Assembly (NCBI GenBank): GCA_029721435.1
Contig: CM056583.1
Coordinates: 71,108,120 to 71,172,119 of the forward strand
From: Gymnothorax reevesii
Lineage: Eukaryota; Chordata; Actinopteri; Anguilliformes; Muraenidae
DNA: 64,000 bases
Reading direction: 5' to 3'
The notes under the pieces were generated by a model, which saw only the letters and a program-made list of their open reading frames with translations, made no database searches and was not told the origin of the DNA. Both the position numbers and the translations under genes were made by a program. Positions 1 through 12,800 of the stretch are shown one piece after another (position 1 is the first letter of the stretch; every line of letters starts with the position of its first letter).

Positions 1-782
1 ATGGCAGCTGCAGCCTCACAGTGAGGCACCCATATATGATGCTGATCAATCAGCTTCAGTTTTATTCACTGCTTTTCACAGGACAGATCAAAAGACCCAG
101 CTGGCTGATGCACAACTGCTGTTAGTTACAGCACAGCTTTGTGCTTTCACCCTGACCCTTTAAATTGTATGACACAAAATTAAACTTCCTTTTAAAACAC
201 ATTTAGAAAGGTGTCAATCATGTTGGATATACAGTGTACTTTTAACCAGTTTTTTTATTCAAATCCTTAATTGGTCTCTCAGTAGAAGCACATTTCACCA
301 CTGCAACACCTTTACAGATAAGGATCCTTAGATGAGCAGACCAGACTGCATTAAAGTGCTGCTTTTTATGTGCAGACAGTCCAAATTGACAGCATTTCAT
401 TGATTGGCCAGAGGAGTCATTCTGCGAGTGAGATCAATTTTAACTGGCCTGCGGGAGTTTTTGATCTGCCTTGTATTTTCATTTAAATTTCCATTTTGCT
501 TCAATTAATTAAAATCTTTCACCCAGAAAGCTAATATCATTACTTTTAAAATGGCCACATTCCAGCTGATGAAGACATTACCCCTGGAGTCATGTCAAAA
601 GCTTCATTTTTAAATAATATTCAACAGTAGAATATTAAAAACTTGTGAGAGCCCCCTAATGTACTGTATGTACACTGCAAACAACATGAATATCAAATGA
701 CTTTAAAAATCCTACCAGACTGCTGCACCTGAAACATAAAGATAGACATGCGCTATCACTGCTTAATTTGCCTGTTCGTTAC
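1..782 (-). other. fras1 intron 10 (5' part)
   Basis: The sequence downstream of the exon 10 donor (GTAACG) is AT-rich intron. The next VWC6 exon was looked for on the minus strand and not found, so it lies beyond base 1. Confidence 0.7.
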
Positions 783-872
783 CTCTTTGGACTCGATCTG
801 GTATAGACAGGACCTGTTCCTCCGTATGCATTCAGGGCAGCATTTTCCAAACAGGTGGACCAGTTCTTCCCC
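783..872 (-). CDS. fras1: fras1 exon 10: end of VWC5, start of VWC6
   Basis: The exon has 30 codons in phase 0, from an ATTCATCAG acceptor to a GTAACG donor. It encodes G-E-E-L-V-H-L, the G-K-C-C-P-E-C that closes VWC domain 5, and a further cysteine (C343) that opens domain 6. It is the last exon found; the next would lie beyond base 1 of the window. Confidence 0.87.
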
Positions 873-3800
873 CTGATGAATGATTCCATTGACATTCCTC
901 TCAATGAGACAAGAAAGCAAGCCTTTTCCATTTCATTGAGCTCACCGTTTCTACAAAAACTGTTCTATAAATAAACAAATAAACAAGATTATATATAAAA
1001 CCATGAGATACAGTAACTTACAGATATATAAGCATTTATGTTTTTCAATGTACGTTGTAAATAATAACATCAAGGATGGAAATAAAATTAATTGGTTTTC
1101 ACATTTTACCGAGATTAATAACTACTTATAAAGCTTTAATTGTTTTTCCATGGTCAACATTTAATAGGCTAATTATATATAGAAACAACATACATTCTGG
1201 TCTATATGTATTTGGAAAATCATATTTTTTTATGTTTAGTACTTGGTTGCATATTTCTAGACTGCCTGAAGCCTCAAATTCATGGACATGACCAGCTCCT
1301 GGGGTTCTTCCATTGATGCACTGCCAGGCCTTCACTGCAGCTGTCTTCAGTTCCTGCTTGTTCTCAGGGTGCTTTCCTTCAGTTTTGTCAGCAGGTGAAG
1401 AATACGCTCAGTTGCTTCAAAGATTGACTTGACACTAGAGATTATTCCACTCCTTTGGCTTAAAACAGTCTTGGGTTGCTTTTACAGTATGCTCCAGGTA
1501 AATGTCTCTCTGCAGCATGTGAAGCACTAAATAATGGGCTTAGAGATACTTGGCTGAATCTGAGAAGACCATATAGCCCTATCTATTACAGAAATTATCC
1601 TGCTGATTTTGTCAGCAGTGATGTTATAACATATGGGAACCAGTTCTATTGCATTCATATACATGCCCTTAACATATTACCTAAAACCATGCTTCATAGA
1701 CAAGATGGTAGGCTCCAGATCTGCATAATCTTCTCTGCCCATCATTCTGGTTCAAATTGATTTTAGTCTAGTCTATCCTTAGGATGTTGATCCAATGGAA
1801 ACCCTAATCTTATCTTCCCGTTTACATCTTGGTCTACATCTTGCGGTAAATCATGTGCATTCCCTCTGGTCTTCTATTGATGCATCTACACCTACCTCCC
1901 AGAGAATGTTCCCAATCTGGCTAACTGTTTAGATGAGGTTTTCCTCACCAGGAAAAAAATATTTCTTTCGTGCACCGCAGTTGTTATCCATGGTATCATG
2001 TTATCTTTGAGTTTCAGCATCCCTCAGCTCAACAAAGCATTTGGGAATCTCCCAAATAGTTTAGTAGGCCACAAACTAAACTCTGTCACAGGAAACATTT
2101 AAAGAGCCCCTCCACTTAAAATGTTTTCATTCTTGTTCCTACAGTTTAATGTTTGAGCTTCACTGTGTAGAGTAATGAGTTTGCTGTTTTTACATTCAGC
2201 AGCTGAAAGTGCAAAGTTTCTGAGCTCATTAAAAATCCAATTTGAAGAGGCAGGCTCACAAGCAGATTTGTGACATTAAATCCTTTGGAACCAGTCCTGG
2301 CTCAACAAAGTAGAGACTCCTCCGGTGAAGTGGCTAAACTTGAAATAGCAAACATTTGTATATACAATATATTATATTGTAGTGAACATTTAGTGAGAGG
2401 GAAATCCGAAAAAACGTATGCCTTTAATGAATGCCGGGTCAATACCGATAGACAGAAGAATTGCCCAGCCACAAAACGAAATCCAAAAACAAAGTCGACT
2501 AGGCAGGCCGGGGTCAGAACCAGTAAAACAGGGCAGCAACGGTACATAGACTGCAGGCAAAAAGTCGTAGTCGATATCCAAAGCAGCGAGTCAGACACAG
2601 GGCATCAAAACACAGAAATCGTGGTCATACAAAAATGGGTCGAAATCCAGAAAGACAAAAAACAATACAAAAAGGGCAATGGCAGAAATCTTGGTCGGAC
2701 GAAACAGTAGAAGAAAAAGAATAATCAATGGCATCAAAGAAGCTCTGCATAATGAAATATTGATCAACGTACAGACAAAGTCAGAACAGCAGAGGACTCT
2801 AAATAGACGAGAGGGAAGTCACATGCTATGCAGGTGAATGGGATGAGAGCTAATTACAAAGGGAGGAACACATGAGGGAAATCCTAACCACGACAATTGG
2901 CGAAAGCTAAGACACGAACGGGAATCACGCACACAGCCTGTGACATTAAAACAGCTCCGATCAGGGAGTTCTAAGTGCACAGCCAAATGAGCGCAGGAAA
3001 GCAATTAAGCACGTGCGAGTGATCTCGCAGAAACGCAGAGCTGAGACAGGTAAAGCTAAGCAAGAGGCGAAGACTAGAACAGGGCGATTGCTGAGAGTGA
3101 ATTAGTACTAATTAGTAGTGGTGCAACTTTACAAATTTAACTAGAGTGCTCGTTAGTTAGTTAGTAATATATACATGGATTAGTACAAATGTTAGCCTTG
3201 TTAGTGATCAAGAACAGCAAGGCGTAGGAAGCAAACGAGAATTGAAGTCATAATATGAAACACCAGAAACCATTGAAATCACCCGAAGCAGGTGAGCACA
3301 CAGACTGGGGAGACGGACTGAACCAACTAGATCACAAGACAGGGGAGACGAGTGCAATGAAACTGAAAATTTCAAGAACTGAAAACCTGAAAATACAATA
3401 ACCAAAAAGAATAAAGAAAAGACATAATCATGAATACTAAACATGAACATAAACCAGAAACATGAAAAAACTATTACAAAAACAACATTATAGGTCAAAG
3501 AAAAATATTTTATATATATGTTAAAATATGTCTGGAGAGGATCTTTATCATTTAAGTATATTTTTTAATCTCAGCTCTCCAAGTTTTGAATTCATTGGTT
3601 GCACCTATGTCAGTGATATTATGCCCTATACTATCAATATGCATTGCCAAACAAACTGAAATTTAACATTCAATGTCGTCTTAATTTATTTGTTAAATCT
3701 AACCATGCTGTCCATGTTGTGATTCTGATTAGGCTCATCTCATGTTTAAGTTCTGTGCCTGGCTCTGCCATGTCTAGGATTCTTGTGTTTAGTGACCACT

Positions 3801-6800
3801 GCCTGTCTGACCATTCTTAGGATTGTGTATTGTGTTTTTGGTAGTTTAGATTTCTTGTTTATTTTTCACGTTTCGATCATTTAGTTTTCCATGCCATGTT
3901 TTCATTTCCATGCTTAGCACTTTTTCTCCCCTGTCTTGTGATGTGTGTATCTTTGCTCACGGTCCCTTGTTTTGCGTGCCACTCATTCAGGTGATTTATT
4001 GGTTTCTGGGTTTCAATCTTCTTTCATTATCTCGTGTTCTTCCTTCCTCTCTCTTTTACCGTCTTACTAACGCATACTAACTGTTCATTGTTTTTGCTAA
4101 TTACTAACCACACTAATCTTGTATATTTTTACTAACTTCCTAACATGCACTCGGGATTGTATAGCTGCACATACTAATTGATTAACGATCTCTCAGCTGT
4201 CGCTCAATTCTAATCTCCGCCTCCTTGCCTATCTCTAATTATCTCTGCTGCAAGTTTCTGTGGATTTCCACTTATACTTTGTGCTTTCCTTTTCTTTTAT
4301 CTTGGCACTTTAGTACTCCTTAACCGGAGCTGTTGTTTTGTACTTAGGTTTGTCTTGTGATCCCTGTCTGCGTTTTGGCTACAGCCAAATTCATGTAATT
4401 AGTTTATTCCTGATGTGTCTCTCCCTGATCATTGTTACCATTGATTGCACCTGTTCTCCCTGGTCATGTGTTTACCCCGGATGTGTATATAAGATGTCTG
4501 TTTGGTTCACTTTCTTGTCAGATCGTTCTCCCTAGTTTTCTCGTGCCATGTTTCTCGCCTTGATTTCTCAGTGTTTATCTTTCTGACTGGATTGCCCGAC
4601 ATTTGATTTTTGCCTTTGTGATTTTGGATTACTGTTGCATCTGCGTGTTTTGACTATTTTTCTGCCCGACTACGAGATCTCTGTTTGCTGCTCTGGTAAC
4701 GATTCGGATTACGTCCTGTGGATTCTGGCTTGTCTCTGAGTACTATTCCTGTGTACCAGACCCATTTCTGTCCTACTACGATTACTGTGATTGCTGCCCT
4801 GGTTTTTGATACTATTTTTGCCCAACTGGATTTTGACTTTTGGATTGTGGACTTTGTACTGTTTTTCGCCCTGCGGGGGTCACCCCCCTTTACCAATAAA
4901 ACAAGCTTTACTGCATTTCCTGGTTCTCGCATCTGGTTCCTGATCGCAACACATCAGTCCAACAGGATTGAAATTGAAGTGCATTTGTGTATACATACGC
5001 TACTTCTGCAAAATGCATGAGAAATTTTTTTTTCATCACTATTAAAGATTGCATTGGCATATTTGATATATTGCATTTTGGATTACAGCTTCTTTGTTTG
5101 GAATACATTTTAGAGACGGAGATACATTTTTGAATGAATGGCTTCAAATGCATCCTCAGAATGTATTTTGGAGATCGCATACATTACAAATGTATTTTGA
5201 ATGCATTTTGGCCAAAATAAATACATTTTAAATTTATTTCCTTTCCGTATGGGTGGAAATAATTTTCAAAGTCCAAACATTTTATGAACCACACTGTAAT
5301 ATGCACTAATGTGCTTGTAAACATTGCTATGCTATTCGCAGTCAACTTTGCATGTCATTGTCATAACATTTAGCTGATGGAACAAAACTTGGTTCAGTGA
5401 CTGTAACGAGGCCCGTCTTACCCCTGAGCAATCCACTGCAGCACACTCAGCCTCCTGACAGAGGACCTGCCCCTGCTCGCACACACAGAACTGGCAGCCC
5501 CTGCTCCACGTTTCACCGTGTTTGCGCACCATGTTGTTGTGGAGACAACTCTCCCCAGAAGAGGCAAAGTCACAACACAGCCCCTCCAGGCGCAGCTTTT
5601 CCTGAGCCTGCGCAGAGATGAAAACCTACTTAACGGGATATGGGAAATGGGAGCCCTTAGCTCAGGTCAACCTTTGACCTTTTACCTTACCAACACCGAC
5701 GGCAATTCAACATGATAATTTGTAGTGTGTATTGATAGTTAAAGACAATCCTGCTTGGTTTATTGTGCAAGGAGTCAAATTTCTTTCCCCCTGTTCAGTA
5801 AATCACATTAAGGTCACCAAACTGCAAGGAATAAAACTGTCTTCTTTTCTCATGGTGGGATTACTGTACTATAAACAGTAAAATCTCCATCACATTGTGA
5901 AGAAACCAAACCAGCAGAAGAAAGGAGGGTCACAACATTGTACGATACAACTTGCACATGGAATGTAATTTTTCAAAAAATAACCGAGGTTACCTTATTC
6001 CATCAATTAATTCGAAAGGGTGAAAAGAAAGTAGACAATATTTAGTTGTATGGAAAGGAAGAAAAGGAAATGAGCCATCAACACATAAGAAATCCTGAGG
6101 GAATTTAGTACATGCAGTAGTCCTCTTGTGCCTGGGAACCCCCCCCCCCACACCACTCTGCCCAAAGTTTCAGGCGTTAAGTGACTTGTTTTCAGCTACA
6201 AAACTATATAAAAACTTGTTTTCAACGCCAGGAAATGAAAGGTTAGACCAGATGTTTCTGACTCGGAGCTCGGAGGGAAAGATTTAGCCAAGTTCTCAGA
6301 GGTCTTGGAAGTTGGTTCCACAGCCCTTGAACTTTAAGTGAAGTGGGATTCCTATTCCAACACCATAGCGCACATACTGCAGTGCCCAGAGCTCTGCCTC
6401 TTGGAGCCCATGCACCAACTTGAGCTGGCATTTATGCACAGGAAAACAAGCAGATGAGCGGGAAAAGAATCCAGCAAAAGGTGATTTACAGTGGGTCACG
6501 AATAAACACATGAATAAATATAATGAAAACAGTGAAAGCATTTCATTTAATACCCATAACAAAATATCTAATAGCATACTACCTGTGGCAATAAACACAA
6601 AAAATATACCAACAAAGTAAATAACTGAATTTTCTTTACGGATATAATAACAAAATCTTCAGGAGATCAACCAGAACCTCCACAATGACACCAGATCTGT
6701 TATGCAGAGTTCCCCATACTGGTGCCAGGAGTCATGGTAACCAGGGACTCCTCTAGAATGAAGAACTGTTCAGCACAGTCTGCCAAGATATTACTTTGGG

Positions 6801-9800
6801 CTTCCTTTCAAACAAATTGTGATCAAATATGACTTTATAATTGAGGAGTTTGTTTCCAAAATGCAATAAGTGCCAAAATTACAAAAATTGAGACAACACT
6901 ACAGAGCAATAGACCGGTCCATAGCTCCGCCCAACTCCTAACTACGCAAAGCAACGGCCAGACTTCAGTCAAGCTTTGCTGAAGATGGCGCCAACGTCCC
7001 TTATAACCTCATTGGAAGGGCTTCCAGAGAACATCAATCTTGAGTTTTTTAAAAATGGATCGTATCGCAAGAAAAGCAAAGGACAAGGGTTATAATTATT
7101 TTATATCTGGGTTTATTCGTGAAGTGTCATTTTCTGCTATAAATGCCAGTGAAGTTGAGCGAAATGCAAAAGCTATCGCTCACTGTTGTAGTCCCAGAAG
7201 CCACACTAATTGATGATCACGACTGACAAGAAACAGAGTTGTTCATGGCCAGTGCTCTTGTAAAGCAGGGTACGTAGCGTTCAATTTACATCTGGTGTGA
7301 TAAGATCGTAAACCTTTTCCGTAGCGCCCAAGTGTTATTGCCTGAGACAGTCTTTGATTGAAAAGGAGCTCTGTGTAAAGCCTGCATTAATAGTATCAGG
7401 TGTGTTTCTGCTCTGTTTGAATGAAAACCTGCTGCCTCTTGACCCTTTTGCGGCCCAATGCAAAACCATCGAGAGGCGTTATTGTTCGTAAACAAAGCAA
7501 GTTCAGCTTTCAAAATAATTATTAGCAGATTAAATGCCATATACAGCCTCCTGAAAGCAGTGTTTACGACCCTGTCTGGGTATCTCGTGTCCGATTTACA
7601 TTCACCGTAACAACACCGCTTTACCATAGTGTGAGATTTTATAATGACAAAAACACGAAAACAAAGGGCGAATGTACTCTTCTCAACGTAGAAAGCAGTT
7701 CGGATCAGTGTTTGTCCGAGGTTATTTCGGGCGTGAGCTGGGTGCAGTCACATGACTGCAACCCTGGATCTCATTGGCTGGATAGGCCCGGGTGGGTTTT
7801 ACTCAGGATCGGTCAATAGCCCTGTGCTTCTTACACATGGTGTAAAAATCAGTTTTTTGAAATTCATACTATAAGGTGTATTTTTTTTTCATGGTCAAAG
7901 TCTGTGTTTTTCTATAAAATGCAATAAACACCAACACAGAAAAAGCTGATTTACTCAAAATGAGTAAAATAGATATATTGCATTTTGGAAACAAACTGCT
8001 CAATTGAATAGAAACCACCATGTTTTCATTTTGTCAGGTTGCCTTGGAAACAAAAAGTAAGCTATATGCTGGAATAAATTGAGTTTTCCACAGAGAATCA
8101 ACAACCAAAACTCAATGTAATCTTGAGCTACACTTAATATATGTCTGTGAAACAGTGATCTCGGGTGAGTCAAAATAGCGCTTTAAAATTACGAGGTGGT
8201 TCACCTTCTCGCAGGAACCTCTGGGCCCAGTCTGGGTGTTGCAGAGCGCCTGACCGTGTTCACAAACACAGGTGGTACAGTTCTCCCCGTGCCACCTTTG
8301 CCCATGCTGCAAACACAAGATAGGAGCATAAAGAGCGACATGCAAAGTAACTTATACAAACATCGGCTAATATTAATTATTTTTGTAATATTATGCACTC
8401 CATGTTATTGCAGACACACTCTGGTAGGATGTAGTCAGTCTGGGAGATCAAACTGTACCACTATCCTCTGCGGAGTAAGGATGTGCAACACATGCCTGCA
8501 ATCATAAGAGGCTGGTTGAGCATGCTACTGGAGAGAAGGAATGCAAATATCATTAAAGCATAAATTCTCACTGAAACAAAACAAAACAAAAAAAGAAACA
8601 CAAAGAAATGACAATGTTGTATTCATAAATGGGAATGGCTCAGTGCTTCACAGCAGGCCTCAACACAGACAGCAAATGCGTGCAATTACTGCAGCTCTGT
8701 CTCATCTCGTCACGGACACAACACAATCACCGCTGTAAATAATGTGTCGCTAATACAAATGAAATCACTGCAGGACCACACAAGTCCCAGCATGGCAGGT
8801 CTAATCACATCCCTTATCAAAGCACAGAGAGGTTCCAGCAAAAGGACAGCAGGTAAGTCCTTATCACTGGTCCCAGCTTCCTGCTGGAGACATTCAGAGG
8901 GCAAGGGGCCCTGTCAGGTCTTTTCACTTCTAAAAGCCTGACGGAGCTTATCTGTCCAGGTCTTAGGTCAGGCCTACTGAGCACTGTGACTATGTTCCGG
9001 ACATTAAAAAACTCCCAGAACTCAATTTATTGGTTACCTTGTACTTGTTCCTGGCCACATGACAAGAGTCTGGTACACACTGTGGGCAGCATGCTCCCTC
9101 ACCAATCACCATAGTCTCATGCTGAGGGAAAAAAAAAAACAAACAAACTGTGAGTAATGGGCCCTGGATGAAACTAACTACATCTCCTCCATAAATAATG
9201 TGTCACTAATCGTAATGAAGTCAGAGCTTCGGCCACTACATCACCTGTCTGTCGGAGAGAATTTCTAGAGAGGGCAGTCGACAGGAGGAGATAAATCCTC
9301 TGTGGAGTTCCAATTGCTTATCTGAGTCGCTCCAGCCGACTCCTGCTAGGTGCTTGCGCAAAACAGTTTGAATATGCCACCGGTATGTTTTTATTGGAGT
9401 ATTCCCCCAAGAAAACAGCAACACCAAGACTAGAGGCTACACCGCTTTGAATCACTGCCAAAAATTACAACACCAACTGGAACTTTATGCTGGTTTAAGC
9501 CCATACAAGTGTGTTTTTGATATGATGTGACTCATTCATTGGAATTGAGTACATTATATTTAAATCTGTTTAAAAGTTAAGAAGCCAGCGAATCATGGGA
9601 TTCTTCCCATGATTGGCTGTCAGTCAAGAATAGAGACTATGCCAAAGTCTTAATTTATGCTTGGTCAATTCAGTATTGACAGTGCAATCTAGTCTCTCCG
9701 GATCTAATTTATTTTTCTGATGTTAAACTGAGAAATATGTTTATGTGCCTGAAAATAGGGGTGACTATGCACAAAAGGTGCTGTCATCTCTAAACTGTTC

Positions 9801-12800
9801 ATCCAATATGGATGAAAACAACCTCAAATTAAAGCTGACAGTCTGCACTTGAATCACAAAGTCACTTCATCCCTTCACATTCAAACTGCTAGGGCACAAA
9901 ACCAAAGTAAACAAGGCAACTTTGTCTCCAATATCCCCCGCCACGGTAAGAATGGTCATGGGAGATTCCATATTCATACAAAAAAAAAAAATACAGAGCA
10001 ATAACATTCTCCACTGAAACATATGCAAGGAGATTATAAAATGAAGGAATAGTTGGCGAGAAAACTTGTCCCCATTGCAAATCCCATACACCAAGTCGAC
10101 GAACAGAAACAAGGACCATAACTCCGTAAAAATACATTTTTCGGATTGACATGTCAAACTTATTTAATAGGATCATTATTACTGGTCACCCACAAAATTT
10201 CATCCACGTAGGTGCAATAGTTGCCAAGACAATTGTCACCATTGCAACACCCATACACTAAAGTCCACGAACAGAGTCAAGGGCCATAACTCTGTAAAAA
10301 TAAATTTCTTTGAATCAATTGTTGAATTCATACAGAAGGGTCATCAGTACTGGCCACATACAAAACTTCATCCACGTAGGCGCCATAGATGCCGAGAAAA
10401 CTTGTCCCCATTGAACCCGGACGGACGGTCAGCCGGATGGACGGAATGACGGATGAACAGACGGATGGACGGACGAGCTCCATTCCAATATCCCCCAATC
10501 CACTTCGTGGCGGGGGATAAAAATGTGTCACTGCCCAATGAAATATAATGCGCACTGTATCTAATACAATAGCCCTATTCCTCAGATCACTGTCCCTGAA
10601 GGCTGAGAACTGGTGGTTTTCCACCCTTCTTCTACCAAGGAAGTCAGATATGATGACAGTGTGGCCAATCAGTGGCAATAATTGTTCACATAACTGCCTG
10701 GATGGAAAGAAAACCAGGGTTGGATTTGGATTTGAGGGCCAGAATTGGGAATCCCTGCATTAGTAAAAAATGAAAAAGGTTGATACTGAATTATTACTGA
10801 CCAGCTGGCACAACACAGGCAGGCACTGCACAGCAGAACACTGCATCTCCCCAGCGCTGCACACACACTTAGAGCAGGAAGTTAGCAGCCACTCCTCCCC
10901 ATCCCTGTACTCCTGGCCTTCCTCAAAGCAGGAAGCTGGAAGGAAGACAGACAAAAGTACGCAGAGGCAGAGTGGGGAGGCAGCTCCCAGTGGGCTGAAC
11001 CTATGAATTCTATTCAGGCTTTCCATTCATTCCATACAGGGATTGGCTCTTATCCAGGCTAAGGCAGCCATTATTAATGCCCCACCTCGCAGGCACATGA
11101 AAAGGACCTATCGTAAAGGAACGTTATGGCGCATCATAAAAGACATGCAGAAAAGTGATAGAAGTCCATAGAGAGAAATTACAGGCTCTGAGAACCATGC
11201 CTGGTTGAATAACTGGATCATACAACAAGAAGCAATTAGTTACATCTGAGAGAGATCACAGCTCACACGAATCTCCACCCAAAAATGATTTGCAAAATTT
11301 GTGATGTATGCATCTGCCATCATTGCTTGCATTGTTTCTTCGGCATTATTGTACAACGTAAACACAATGCAACATGTCATTTCAACATTCTATTTCCCAA
11401 AAGTCACTGGCAAGGCCCAAACTATACCTCCATCGGGAACACACTTGGGACAGCACTCTCCAGATTTGGTGACTTGTTTTTCATCCGGCCCACAGTGCAG
11501 ACGTGAGCAGGGGCGTGGGACACAGGACTCTTCCCCATGGGCGCAGATGCAGACGGAGCAGTTGGAGCCACTCCAATGAGTGCCATGCTGTAAAAGCACA
11601 ACATGGAGGGGCCGTTATACATGAGTGAAGCTTTCATTAGGACCTGCAGTAATATACCACTTTATTGTTGTTCAGTTGTAATCCTTCAGTGATTTCTCAT
11701 CAACTAAAAAGCCTGTAATACCACGCACAGGATGCAAATAGCATTTTAATTGCATTTGACAGAGAACATTTATGATATGCCAGAAAATGTATTCTTTGAA
11801 CTTGTTTTAATACAGATTTCAACAGCTATAATAAAGGGTTTGAAGTTTCATACACACATTCAGAAGCAAAATGTTGGATTAATAAAAAACTATGTATAAT
11901 ATGTCAACTTGTTCCACACAACTTAGTTGAGCAAAATACAATTAAATTATTGAGAACATTGGACAAAAATTTTATGACTTGATTAGATGTTCCATAAAAC
12001 TGTTCGGTGGAGCCAGTGGACCTAACATTTTTAAGTAAATCAAACATTCCACTTTCTGAGTGCAGATTTAATTTATTTCAGTCAGAGACACACATTTATT
12101 TTATGTTACATAAACATTGTCTGCAGTTAAACAAATGGTATTTTGAAGAAAAAAAGATACATTAAGTTGTTACGATATTTTGCTTGTGGAACTTCATCCC
12201 TGCAGCAGTGAAATAGTTAGAGCTCATTAGCTCCTAATGGTCTAGTTGCCCTTAATTTATTTATGCTGGAAAAGTCATGTCATTTTACTCTCCTATTCAC
12301 CATGCAAAGATGCCATCCAGTGACTGGTTAGCTCATAATCAATCAAAGAGACCTGAAAACTGCGTTTTGGAGATTTGCAGTATGTTGCATTGCAGCCATT
12401 GATATCTCCGTGTGTGAACAGTATGCCTGCTCAAAGTGACAGTCTTGTACGGTACACAAAATACATGCACTACCTTTTATATTCAACGTAGCAAATCTAA
12501 CTTACCTCATAGGTGGTTCCTTCATGAAAACAAGAACCTTGGAGTTGTGGAGTACATTCAGGGCAACATTTATTGGGAGGAATTCTCAGTCGTTCTCCCT
12601 GTAAATGAATCCAAAATATGATAGATATTGTTACTTTTTTGTTCCTATTTTAGATTTAAAGGTTTCTTAAAGGGACTTATGCTGATCCTATTTTTTATTC
12701 CTACAAGTAATATTATAATGTTGGATATCCATTGTTATGGCCCCAATTAGATATTACATTTATAACACAACAGCAACAGCAAGGGATGACAAACACAGTT

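Larger units (their letters stand above)
873..5421 (-). other. fras1 intron 9
   Basis: The 4.5-kb intron contains a Tc1-like remnant (1255-1960), an inverted pair of related repeats (2400-4950) and an AT-rich stretch of ATGCATTTT-like motifs. No coding exon was found in it. Confidence 0.8.
6905..7825. mobile_element. Inner element with head-to-head THAP and SWIM-like exons
   Basis: Weak inverted ends are visible: ATAGACCGGTCC at the left and the complement of ATTGACCGATCC at the right (10 of 12 identical). Inside are two divergent coding exons, a THAP-type start on the minus strand and a SWIM-zinc-finger-like fragment on the plus strand, each ending near a splice donor. No target duplication was seen. 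It could be a degenerate THAP-type DNA transposon, or a captured bidirectional promoter with its two first exons. Confidence 0.4.
6838..8007. mobile_element. Outer element with about 31-bp inverted ends, host to an inner insertion
   Basis: The left end at 6838-6869 (containing AGTTTGTTTCCAAAATGCAA) is matched in inverted orientation at 7976-8007 with about three differences. The DNA between holds a second element (6905-7825). No coding sequence was found in the outer arms. It is best read as a non-autonomous DNA transposon interrupted by a later insertion. Confidence 0.5.
5608..8204 (-). other. fras1 intron 8
   Basis: The 2.6-kb intron carries the nested element at 6838-8007. The remainder (5610-6835) has only an AC-rich tract near 6140 and no coding signal. 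Confidence 0.8.

Noticed and set aside
2270..2710. A 146-codon frame on the plus strand
   Set aside because: It overlaps a dispersed repeat (copy A) read in the opposite sense and has Lys/Gln-rich low-complexity composition.
6296..6598. A 100-codon minus-strand frame with several cysteines in the right place for a fras1 exon
   Set aside because: It lacks the VWC pattern and good splice borders, and exons 8 and 9 already join in frame without it.
7286..7570. Extension of the THAP frame to a 113-codon protein
   Set aside because: After the first 19 residues the sequence has none of the conserved THAP residues and likely reads into intron.
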